DNA from: Climacium dendroides
Lineage: Eukaryota > Streptophyta > Bryopsida > Hypnales > Climaciaceae
NCBI GenBank assembly: GCA_950106755.1
Contig: OX467092.1
Span: forward strand, 27,542,582 to 27,606,581
DNA length: 64,000 nucleotides
Direction of reading: 5' to 3'
The notes under the pieces are model-generated. The model searched no databases and was not told where the DNA came from. It saw nothing but the letters and a program-made list of their open reading frames with translations. Shown here in pieces: positions 46,787 through 56,558 of this stretch. Each line of letters opens with the position of its first letter. Within the stretch, counting starts at the first letter, position 1. A program made the translations under genes and the position numbers.

Positions 46787-47895
46787 TTGCTTAGCCATCA
46801 ACGTCATCACCCTAGGCCGTGGCCCAAGGAAGCCACACGGAAGAAGAAGATGACTTCATCAATAGAAATGACGGTCACAACACCATTGGAAGAGGACAAT
46901 TTTTTGTTCGATGACACAGAGGAGACAATGATGGGGGAGGAATCGGATGAAGATATTGAGCAATACTTTAGTACGGAGGAGGATGGAGATGGCCCAAATG
47001 AAGAGTTGTCCAATGATGTAGTGGATGAGTTGGAGTTACGGGAAGTTAGCATATTAAAGCGCATGGCAAAGAGTGGAACAAACTTGAAGGAAGTACGTGA
47101 GAAAATGCGGAAACTGAGTGGAAATGAAGGGAAGGAAGTTAGCAATGTGGACCGGAGTAGAAGTCTTCAACGACAATCCAATTTGAAGTAGTTCAGGAGG
47201 GATCTGCAGAAGGTTGATGATAGAGATTGGGTTGAAGTGGACCTTGTTGGTTGTCCTACAAGAGTGCATAGGGCGGATTGGTTGACGAAGCTGCGTGGAT
47301 ATTCTCATGATTTGGATTGGAGTGTGGATGACTTCAATTCACATCCCCGACCTCTGCTATTAGTAATCAAGGACAAAATGGCGTCCAAATTCGAGTATCG
47401 TGGTGGGAAGGGCGATGTTCCTGATAATGTCTTCTTCCGCATTTCACTAGAAGAAACCAAAATTTTTGATGTCTAAGGGAACGGATTTTAGGTGACGTTG
47501 AAGAAAACAACCTATGTTTTTCTGTCAACAATTATCTCCATTAATGTTCCATTGGACATCATTATTGACATGAAAAATACAGGTTGTTTTTTTCAACGTC
47601 ACCTAAAATTCGTTCCCTTTGACGTCAGCTGTTTTTTTAAATGTCACCTAAAACAAGGTTTTCTTATAGTGTTTTGAGGTCCCAAATGAAGACAAAGAGA
47701 GTAAACATGAAGAAATTGATAGAGGCCGAAGCTCCCATTCCCAGAACTATGAAGGCTCATCATGTAGAGAACTTCAAGAAGCTCATCAAGAGGACAGACA
47801 AAGTAGCATATTCAGAACGCATGAAGGTTGCACGGCAGACCGTGCAGAAAGTGTCCTATAGTGGCCGATCTGAGGGAGAAGTGAAGTCACGACTG
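46787..47895 (+). pseudogene. TNPA-like gene, exon 3 (split by a MITE)
   Basis: The exon follows catttacag| in phase 0. It carries a basic start (ATRKKKM), a long acidic part (EETMMGEESDEDIEQYFS), a helical stretch, one TAG at 47,189, then VEVDLVGCPTRVHRADWL and PLLLVIKDKMASKFEY. A MITE occupies 47,445-47,671. Skipping it and one TTT copy rejoins FFRI to LRSQMKTKRVNMKKLIEAE in frame. The exon ends CTG|GTAAGT. The acidic-then-basic layout suits a regulatory partner of the transposase, but no named domain is recognised. Confidence 0.6.
47445..47671. mobile_element. 227-bp CACTA-type MITE, TSD TTT
   Basis: Left tip CACTAGAAGAAACC, right tip ggttttcttatagtg, with ttt on both sides (47,442-47,444; 47,672-47,674). 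Inside, gggaacggattttaggtgac and its complement (47,478-47,514; 47,584-47,620) form a strong hairpin. It has no coding capacity. The same family supplies the terminus at 3,540-3,637. Confidence 0.85.
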
Positions 47896-48472
47896 GTAAG
47901 TGAAAGAGATGTCTACACTTTTGTAACTTCTATTTACGCATGTGATTGTAGATGGGAGGTCGTAGTCATTGTCTTTTGGGTTTTATTTTTATAAACATGA
48001 AATTCTGAATGTAGTATGTGTTGAAGGTAAACTTTGTTGGTCATATGACAATGCTTAGCCATAAGTAGGACATATTCAAGAGAAGAAGAAATGATGGATA
48101 GGATGTTGCTTTGAGTTCTTGCAATCATAAATAACAGACATTAATGTACTTAAAATTGTATTTCGATTGTATTGTGACTAAGTATAGTTATATTTAGCCT
48201 TGTATGTGACTACTTGAAGTCATATTTGGATGTACATGTGAATATGTATAGTCATGTGTAGGTAATCATATAAGTACATGTGCTCATATTTGGTTTTCAA
48301 TATGAGAAGTTCCATTTGAAAATAGTAAGTTATGTTAGTAGTAGTTGTTGTAATTGGACATGTGCATCACAATGTGAAATTGTTTATTGTTTGTCAATGC
48401 TTTCAAGAAATTTCACTATGGTTGAATGTTTTGGTCTTGAAATTTATACATATAGGGTTGCCGTCATTGTAG

Positions 48473-49304
48473 GCTGCACATTTGGGGAGACCCCCTACTC
48501 AAATGGAAGTGGAAGCAGAGCTTGTTTCACCAAACAAATCAGTGCACATTCGGTCGTCAAATTCAGGAGGGGTGGGCACTAATTCAAGGAGGGTGGGTAA
48601 AGGCATAGAAGAAGTACGAAACGAATTGTATACATTCCAAGAGACTGTAAAGGGAGAATTAAGTGAAATGGGTTCCCTAGTGAAGCAGCTTTTGTTTGAA
48701 GTCCGCAAGCAGAATGGAAGGAATACACACCCGTCTAGTTTTGAAATAGGCACCACAGTGCCGGAAGTTGCAGGTGGTGAGGAGATCATGGAGGAATTGG
48801 TAGGTTTGAGGAAACTGAACCCTCAAAAGATACAGGAAGAAACAGCCACAAAAGCACATGTATTGAACGTGTCGAAATGTGTTGAGGTTGTGCATGCAAC
48901 AGTGGAGGTTCGTACAAAAATAAGAAGCCCTTCAGTGTCATTCAATGTAATTGAATAGGGTTTGTTGCCTTTGTATTTGTTTGGAATTTCATGTGATGTG
49001 TAGTAGGTAGACATGAAATCTCAACTACTAAATTGTGGATGTCATTGTGAGTTTAAAGGATGAAGGCATGATTGATAAGTCAAGAAATGTAAAGCAAAAA
49101 CCCAGCACTTTGCCAGTGCTGGAGCAAATTGAAGAAGCAATAGATGTTACAAAAGCAAAAAAGGATCAAGGGAGCGTGAAGAAGAGGAAGGGAGAGGGTA
49201 AGAAATTGTGGGCAGACATAAGTTCTCAATCTAGGCGTTCAACGTTGACTGGAGGGAAGATTGGTGAGAAGATGAAGGACGTGCAAGAGGATCCTAAGGT
49301 GTGA
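48473..49304 (+). pseudogene. TNPA-like gene, middle exons
   Basis: Exon 4 starts after cattgtag| at 48,473, in phase with exon 3. It encodes PPTQMEVEAELVSPNKS, a probable coiled coil (VRNELYTFQETVKGELSEM) and EEIMEELVGLRKLNPQKI, open to 48,956. A further open segment (about 49,035-49,302; EQIEEAIDVTKAKKD, a Lys-rich run and KLWADISSQSRRSTL) precedes AAG|GTGTGA. The exact 3' end of exon 4 and the acceptor of the next exon could not be fixed. Confidence 0.5.
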
Positions 49305-50292
49305 TGGACTGCCATGACTATATTCAATGTTGCAGTAGTTTATGGTATTGTGTGTGCAAAAGGGGTGCGAACATGGTATAATTCTTATAGGTGAACATAT
49401 AATTATGGATTGAGTGTTTTTTTAAATGGTAGATGGTGCAATGTTAGACAGAATGTAGGGAGGTTCATGTTATGGAATATGTTTTGTATGTGTATGAGTT
49501 CTGTTGGACATGTTTGTGGATTAGGTACCATAACTTGAACAAAAGCATGAGTGCATAATTAGAAGCAGTAATATGTAGAAGAAAACAAGTGCTGTTGGTC
49601 ATAATCTCTATTATGTGACTGATTGCAGTCATTATTTGCATGATGTAACTGACTATAGTGGTAATCTTTAGTACATGACTGTGTCAGTCATATTATGCAG
49701 AATGTGACTGTTGTGCATCACTAATGCTAGTCATATTCTATAGTATATAACAATTGTCAATCATATTATATATTTTAGAGTAAATGGCAGTAATATTTTT
49801 TAATGTATAACTAGTGGAAGTCTTATTTTAAAATATATACGTAATGACGACTAAATTTTGTATTGTGTGGGGAGTCATATTAGTGTTTTTGTCAGATGTA
49901 TTTGCCATACGTTTTCGTATGTAGCTTTGTTAACCTTTGATTATTTGTATCCATTTCTATTTAGAGGGATAGTAATTTCTTGTTTTGGTCTAAGAGGATC
50001 CTTTTGTTGTACAAAGTGTATGAAAAGGAGTATTTGTATTTCTCATTATGTGAAGTCGTACCATGAAGTATATTTTGTCGCATGTTGTGGGGGTCGATAA
50101 TTTTTCATCATTTAAATAAAGTGGCACTACTATTCCAAGTGTATAATAGTGGGTGTTTTACTTTTGAGGTCTCAAAAGTGTTCCTGAGTCGTATGTATTT
50201 ATGTTTCATAATTGATATTTTGTTGTTGTATGTGTTGAATTTATAATTGTTATAATACCATGACATTGAATACTAAATTGTTGATGTGCATG
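49305..50292. other. Intron with scattered CACTA repeat motifs
   Basis: Between coding segments of the TNPA-like gene. From 49,610 to 49,870 diverged gactg…cagtcatatt motifs are scattered, the same words as in the subterminal arrays. No other feature is seen. Confidence 0.45.
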
Positions 50293-51035
50293 TAGATTGG
50301 AGCAAGAGGCTCTAGAGAACAACATTTGGAATTCAATTCCAAATTAATGGAAGAAGAGCCTACCAAAAGGAGGGGGCCAATGAGGGCCGCAAAGGTTGGA
50401 AAACCTTCAAAAAAAAAGAATATTTCAGGGAAACTGAAGTTTCCACCGGTGAGAGTTTCGGATGATTCACGAAGAAAGGTACTTGTGTTGAATGTCTTGG
50501 GTTTTCTATGTGACATCCGACCACTGCATGATGGAAAAGAGTGGGGGTTAGGTGGACGATCCATTATGAGAGAGAGTTCGGAGTCAAAATTAAGAAAAGG
50601 GAAGACTGTGCAGCTTTTATGACAATGCTGCACTATCGATTTGATGTGGGGATATGGGCTCCAATTGGAGAGGCACTTCTATAAGAAGTGGCTCGATTCC
50701 TAGCTTGGGGGACACCCATAAAGTGGTGTTTTTTATGGGGAAAGGAAATTGGTGGTGGAAAAAGAGACTTGCATGATTTATTTGACATGATACCAGATCC
50801 AACCCATGGATCGGCTAGGGTACTTCAAGTGGACTGGGATTCCACAGCTACCTCTAAGTCACCTAGTACAAATGTATTACACATTGCTGCATGGGATCCT
50901 TTAGCTTCAGAAGAAAACTTCCTAAAGAACATGAAAGGACCCTTTGAAGTTTTTAGTCAAAATCCTTCCGACATTGAATATTGTGTGATGTTCTTGGATA
51001 AGGCAATCAGTCAGTTACAAAATCCATTGCCCTAG
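50293..51035 (+). pseudogene. TNPA-like gene, penultimate coding segments
   Basis: After tgcatgtag| the frame reads IGARGSREQHLEFNSKLME and a Lys-rich KVGKPSKKKNISGKLKFP up to a possible donor AAAG|GTACTT (50,477). From about 50,570 another frame encodes HYRFDVGIWAPIGEALL, one TAA, EVARFLAWGTPIKW, DLHDLFDMIPDPTHGSARV and LDKAISQLQNPLP. It ends with TAG immediately before GTATGT: a CAG|GTATGT donor with CAG turned to TAG. The domain with FLAWGTPIKWCFLWG is not one I can name. The small intron between the two parts is inferred. Confidence 0.5.
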
Positions 51036-51140
51036 GTATGTATTTTTGAATATATTGTTTGCCTTTCAATTTCAAAAGTGAAAGTGAAGCTCCATCGTTT
51101 GTTTACTTAATGTCTACAACCATTGTAAATGTAAATGCAG

Positions 51141-51497
51141 GATGCACAAGGTGGGAAGAAATCGCTGCAAGGTTCTCGAACCTCAAAGAATGAAAGTCCT
51201 ACCTCCTTGGCTGTAGGGTCGAAAGTGAAGGTGTTCGATGTGGACGATGACAACAAGGCAGAAGACAATGTAATTGTACATGGAGTCATAGTGAATGTTG
51301 CAAGAAGTTCACTTCATAGATGGCTCATTGAAAAGGGCAATGTGTCTATAAGCATAACATCTATGGTTCACGGATCGGAGATGGTTCTTCTATATGAGGC
51401 AAACAACAACGACGACCCTCCTATGGTGCATGTAGGTGATGCTATGAAGTCTGTGACAAAGTGGCCCATTGAAGCGTTGGCTCCTTTAAACGAATGA
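51141..51497 (+). CDS. TNPA-like gene, last exon (DUF8039-like)
   Basis: The exon begins after aaatgcag|, phase 0, and is open to TGA at 51,495. It reads LAVGSKVKVFDVDDD, VHGVIVNVARSSLH, GNVSISITSMVHG, PPMVHVGDAMKSVTKWPI. The order 'vA.G.V…HG…V.V…vgDA…WP' resembles the C-terminal domain (DUF8039-like) found in plant CACTA-associated proteins. The last exon of the third CACTA's gene (56,559-56,837) has an analogous position and a VVA…LKDVVGA…WDERF layout. Confidence 0.6.
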   Translation, partial: DAQGGKKSLQGSRTSKNESPTSLAVGSKVKVFDVDDDNKAEDNVIVHGVIVNVARSSLHRWLIEKGNVSISITSMVHGSEMVLLYEANNNDDPPMVHVGDAMKSVTKWPIEALAPLNE

Positions 51498-51849
51498 GTG
51501 AAGGTATGCAGTAGTGGATTGCTCACTCCAGTATAAAGTGAGGTGTGTGTTTATGTGTTCTCAGTGTGATTTTTTTCATATGTGTTTTGAAGTGCATTCT
51601 GGAATGTATATCCATGTTTTGTGATTTGAGAAGTTGTAAAGACATGTTTAGGATATGATATTAGAGTGTGAATTTGATGTTCTTTGTTTGGAAGACAATA
51701 TGATTTCTAATTATAGAGACTATTAGTGGAAGTCACTCATAGCAATGAAAAACATGAATGAATAGTCCACCAAGTAAGCTTAGATAGCGTAGAACTGCTT
51801 TATCGCTTTTAAAATTCATACTTCGAAATACATGTGAATACTTCTAAAA

Positions 51850-52782
51850 AAATAAAACTAAGCCCAGTAACATGGAATATGACTCATTGTAGTCATATTG
51901 CGTGCCATCAAAAAATATGACTGAACGTAGTCATATTGTACATCACTACAAAATATGACTCATCCTGGTCATATTCGACATAGTAATAAAATATGAGTCA
52001 TTGTAGTCATTTTTTTATGTTACTAAAAAATACGACTCACCAGTCATATTCCACATCACTACAAAATATGACTGACCGTAGTCATATTCTACATCATTAC
52101 AAAATATGACTCACCGTAGTCATATTTCACCTCATTGCAAAATATGACTGACCGCAGTCATATTCCACGTCACTACAAAATATAACTCATCGCAGTCATA
52201 TTCCATATTACTACAAAATATGACTCACCACAGTCATATTCCATTTCATCAAAAAATATGACTCAGCAGTCATATTCCACATTATTACAAAATATGACTC
52301 GCCGCAGTCATATTCCACATCACTGTAAAATATAACTGACCGCAGTCATATTCCATGTCACTGCGAAATATGACTCACCACAATCATATTCCACATCATA
52401 AAAAAAATGACTCATCGCAGTCATATTCCACGTCATCAAAAATATGACTCATCGCAGTCATATTCTACGTCATCAAAAAATATGACTCGATCCAGTCGTA
52501 TTCCACGTAGGATTTTTTTATTTGCCCGGGCAACCCAAGAAAAAGTCAAAACCCCCCTAGGATAGTCAAAGTATACGCCTAGTTGGCATACTATGGATAT
52601 TTATACCCCTCAACCCATATGATTGCCAATATGACTGATGTCTGAAGCGACTGCTTCTAAACGACTGGAGTCAGTCATATTCCGAGTCATCTATAGTGAT
52701 TTCTGTATCAGTCATATTTTTTGATTTTACGACTGTTGGCAATCATATTTTGCAGTCATAAAACACTGCTTTTGTTGTAGTG
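51850..52782. repeat. Right subterminal repeat array of the CACTA
   Basis: About 15 units of roughly 40 bp, catcactacaaaatatgact followed by caccgcagtcatattcca, with paired gact…agtc half-sites, then the 300-bp terminal block shared with the mini-CACTA at 12.5 kb. The unit differs from the left array, which is typical of the asymmetry of En/Spm ends. Confidence 0.88.
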
Positions 52783-52853
52783 TATTTCAGTCCAACTTCC
52801 GGATGAGTTTCCGGATCCGGCTCAACAACAAACCACTATGCCGCCAGACCTAG
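52783..52853 (+). pseudogene. pol: Continuation of the gypsy pol frame beyond the CACTA
   Basis: Directly after the CACTA the frame of 22,549 continues (SDISVQLPDEFPDPAQQQ, then TTMPPDL) until a new LTR end at 52,854. This proves that the two flanks were contiguous before insertion. Integrase would have followed, so the element was truncated by later insertions. Confidence 0.8.
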
Positions 52854-53029
52854 TGTCGTAGCACAGGAAAGCAAAAATCCTTCTCTAAGGCTCAATATTT
52901 CTTAAAAGAGGCCTTAAAGTGACTTGAGTATTGTTCCCACGAAGATCGAATTTCCTAGGTTCACAATTACCGGAAAATGGTAGAGTGATGATCACGAAAT
53001 TACACACACAAAACCCTAAGCAAAACAAT
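52854..53029 (-). mobile_element. LTR 3'-end fragment in reverse orientation
   Basis: It begins TGTCGTAGCACAGG on the plus strand. The reverse complement reads …cgtgggaacaatac…gctttcctgtgctacgaca, matching the LTR ends before the PBS (gctttcttgtgctacgcca) and of N (cgtgggaacgatt). The left flank cctag may be half of a TSD. Element X begins at 53,030. Confidence 0.6.
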
Positions 53030-55164
53030 TGTGGGAATTCGGAATCCGGAAACGGATCAATAATACAAGAAGTGGGTGCGAAAAATAAAAAAAAATAAAA
53101 AAAATAATAGTTAGAGTGTGATTTTTCGACCAAATAGCTTGAATTAGAAAATAAGCGTTCCGGCACAACCCTAAACTGGAACTTATCCGGATCCGGAATC
53201 CGGACTCATCCGGAACACAGGAACCTACCGTATAGGTCTCGTAGCTACGGAAGTAGGATACCGTTAATACAACGGACTTATAGCCGTTGCCCTTAAGCCC
53301 GTAGAAAGACGGTTTAGTACTTAAGCTGTCTTCCTAGGGTTTTCCTCTTCACTTTTCTGTTCTGTATTCCTGAGACTGCTTGTGTGAGTAGTTGAGAGAA
53401 AGAGTGGTGAGTTAGCGACTGAAGTAGAACTACTTTTCCCTCATTCTCACTTAGATCTTATGGCATCCGGACTAGTACGGAAAATAGCGGTATCTGCCTG
53501 GGTTATCTCTCCGGCCATTCCGGATAGCCCGGAACTACACAAGTAGTTAGAGGAGGACTTAACTAAGTTAGGATGTGTCGGTCTACTACACCGACCATGG
53601 AACCTCAAAAGTGAAGAAATGATTCAAGAGCTACTTCACGGTGTTCCGAATCAATATGAACTCACTTTGAGAGGGCAGCCAGTCACGTGGACCGAGGACA
53701 TCTGGGCGGACGTCTATCAGTTCCGGAAGAGTGGGAATGGTTTAGCATCGAGGACGGACCGTTTTGTAGCTGGGAAGTTCACTGGGTCTACAAACCCTAA
53801 GGACGGATTCGCTATCAGCGAGTGCAAGGACGAGAGACATAGGCGGATACTAGAGTTTCTAATTCCGATCTTGTATCCGGAAAAACCAACGCGGGTTACC
53901 ATTACGGTGGCCAATACTATCTTTGGGGCTATGGAAAACCAGGTAGTGCATTGGGGTAGGGTCATAGCCGGGATAGTGGCTAAATTAGCGGATCACGTGA
54001 CCCGAGCAAAGGCGAGTCTAGTTAGCACCTATTTGTTTCATCTATACCATCAACAAGAACTTTTGAGTGCGGCGGAAGTAATTCAATATGACACCGGAAA
54101 GACGCTTCTGTCATACGGACTTTCCGGGGAGGAAGCGGAAGATCCGGTCGAGTCTGATCCGGAGGAACTTCCCGAGGAACGTCTGACCGATCCGAGGACC
54201 AAGAAGAGGAAGTCAACCGATCCGGGGTCGAGAATCAAGCCACCGACGATGGAGAGGGGGGAATCCAGCAAGGGACCTGAAATGGAAACAGAATCCACAT
54301 TTTTCAATGCGGGGCTCGAGTGGATACGTGAAGCCAAGGTACTTCACGACGGGTTGTCAGATTTGGTGATAGATACCGCGGAAGTGTTGAAGGTGGATCC
54401 GGATCAGATCGTGGAAGCTATCAAGTGACTGCCCAAGCCGGAGGATCTGAAGAAGAGGGAGGAGCGGATCCAGGAGTTGGAGGCGGAACGGAACCTACTC
54501 CAGACCCGGGTGAATTGGGCGGAAGGGGAAATGGTAGCTGCGAAAGACAAAGAGAAAGAGGCTCTCGCTCTGGTCAAGAATCTAACCGGAGCAGTCAACA
54601 TCAAAGTCGACATCATCACAAAAGCTGCCTTGTTTGACTCAAAGATGATATCGGAAGGCCACATTACCGGAACCAAGGTAGTTACCATCCTCGTAGACTT
54701 CACCGCGAGGATAGAGCGAGTTTTTAAGGAGATCTAGAAGTTATTGGCGGCCATCGACCCAAACCATGCGATGGATTTCTCCACCTTTCCGGAACTTCCT
54801 TTTGTCGCAGGTACCCCAGGGAAACCAGTGGCGGATCATGCAACTCGAATGGAGGGTTTGAGGGGGATATTCACACCAGCCGAGCCTTCCGCCAGTAAGA
54901 TACGGATGACGGAGTTGAATTTGAGACCAGCCTCGGAACCGGAACCTGAGTCTAGCGCGAAAACGGTTCCGGTGCCATCTAAGTTCTCAACTCCGGAAGT
55001 TCCCAAGGCACAAACAATGCCGAATTTGATGACCGGATCATTCAAGGTTCTGGGACAGCAAGTGAGGGGAGATCTCATCAACCGGATTGGTGGGATGACC
55101 AATCCGGCTCGGACTAATCCGAAAGGATTTGTGCACATGCAAGAGACCACGCCGAAGAAAGGAA
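53030..55164 (+). mobile_element. Retroelement X: ORF-bearing unit, truncated by a CACTA
   Basis: It starts TGTGGGAATTCGG exactly like A and N, followed by the same leader (atcaataatacaagaagtg, then ccgtataggtctcgtagc) as the inverted 44.1-44.5 kb segment. The long ORF begins at 53,461. The unit is cut at 55,164 by the third CACTA before its 3' region. Confidence 0.75.
53461..55164 (+). pseudogene. LTR-borne ORF subfamily 2 (element X)
   Basis: Near-identical relative of element A's ORF and in one piece: MIQELLHGVPNQYELTLR, ILEFLIPILYPEKPTRV, STYLFHLYHQQELLSAAE, TKKRKSTD, DLVIDTAEVLKVDPDQIV, a coiled coil, then SKFSTPEVPKAQTMPNL and …VHMQETTPKKG, where the CACTA interrupts. Nonsense codons: TAG at about 53,548, where A has CAG (HKQLEED); TGA at 54,426, where A has CGA; and TAG at 54,735, shared with A. 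The C-terminal 50 residues of the longest frame come from the CACTA. Confidence 0.75.
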
Positions 55165-55499
55165 CACTAGAAGAAATTAGGGGGTTTTGCGACTGCAGTG
55201 AGCAACTGGTTTTTGAGTTGCGAAGGACATTTGCGACTAGGTGATAATTTGGAGCTTGTAGTCGCAGTGGACAAGTTGCAGGAGTTGCAGGAGAGTTGTA
55301 AGTGCACGTCATATCGGACGATTTTCTGTGAAACTTCATCCTGCATATCTTCTGACAAGATACGCACTGTCGCGTGAAACTTCTGACAAGATACGCACTG
55401 CCGCGTGAAACTAATGAATTCAATGTTCATTGCTCAACTACTTCTTTACAATTAATGTACTTAGTTTAAATTTGAATTTTGTGATTCTGTTCAATTGTA

Positions 55500-56400
55500 A
55501 TGTGTGATGATATGCAACCTATGTGCGAGTAGTATGCCACTGATTTGCAACCTATATATAACTCATTTACAACGTATATGCAACTAGTGTGTGACTCATT
55601 TTGTAACTACTATGCAACTAATTCTACAATCTATATTCAACTAGTATACAACTCATTTTACAACCTGAATGCAACTAATATCCAACTGTTTTTACAACTA
55701 ATATCCAACTCATTGGGCAACCTATGCATCTAGTATACAACTAGTTTCACAACTTAATACAACTAGTATGTAACTCATTCTGCAACTAAAATGCAATTAA
55801 TATGCAACTCATCTTGCAACCTACGTACAACTAATATGCAACTTAATTTGCAACCTATGTGCAACTAGCATGCAACTAATTTTACAACTGATTCTCCTTC
55901 AAACCTAACTGCAACTCATTTTGCAACTGTTTTGCAACTCATTTTGCAACTCTTTTGCAACCTTTTTTGCAACTCTTTTGCAACTCATTTTGCAACTGTT
56001 TTGCAACTCATTTTGCAACTCTTTTACAACTCATTTTGCAACTGTTTTGCAACTCATTTTGCAACTGTTTTGCAACTCATTTTGCAACTGTTTTACAACT
56101 CATTTTGCAACTGTTTTGCAACTCATTTTGCAACTGTTTTGCAACTCATTTTACAACTCTTTTGCAACCTATATGCAACTACTTCTCAACATTTATATAT
56201 TATTATTATCTTGCAACACAAGTGCAACTTATATGCAACTATTGTACAACTAACTCTCAATTTCTTATATATTCTACATGCAACTAGTATGCAACTACTT
56301 TTACCATTGATTTAGTATATAACTATTATGCAACTACTATATAACCTATATGCAACTAATTTCCACTATTTGCAATCTATATGCAATTAAAGGAGCGACT
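55500..56400. repeat. Subterminal array of gcaact repeats, with a 21-bp core array
   Basis: Dozens of tgcaact words. From 55,915 to 56,165 they form a regular array of ttttgcaactcattttgcaa with a period of about 21-22 bp. Open frames here in three phases (QLFCNSF type) are repeat translation. It is the probable binding array of the element's TNPA-like protein. Confidence 0.85.
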
Positions 56401-56558
56401 AGTTACTACTGCAAGCCACAGAGATAGACAATCATTTTTCACACAAAGTAATATAAAATACAATAAAGATAGAAACAATCATTGTTCACACAAAACAATA
56501 GAAAATCCATATATTAGATAAATATATACATTGCCGAGAAAAAAACAAGGTTACTAAT

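Larger units (their letters stand above)
22550..52782. mobile_element. 30.2-kb CACTA (En/Spm) transposon, TSD TAT
   Basis: The left end is CACTACAACAATGGCAGGG and the right end is its imperfect complement, ending gcttttgttgtagtg. Each is flanked by tat (22547-22549 and 52783-52785), the 3-bp duplication of CACTA elements. The gypsy RNase H frame reads smoothly across the empty site. Subterminal gtcatatt arrays occupy both ends. A transposase gene runs leftward (about 28.95 to 23.6 kb) and a TNPA-like gene runs rightward (35.9 to 51.5 kb). Later insertions A, B and a MITE add about 9.2 kb, so the original element was about 21 kb. Both genes carry nonsense changes, so this copy is probably not autonomous. 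Confidence 0.92.

Noticed and set aside
55915..56165. CRISPR-like array (regular 21-22-bp repeats)
   Set aside because: There are no unique spacers; the repeat is contiguous ttttgcaact words, lies at a CACTA end, and the genome is eukaryotic.
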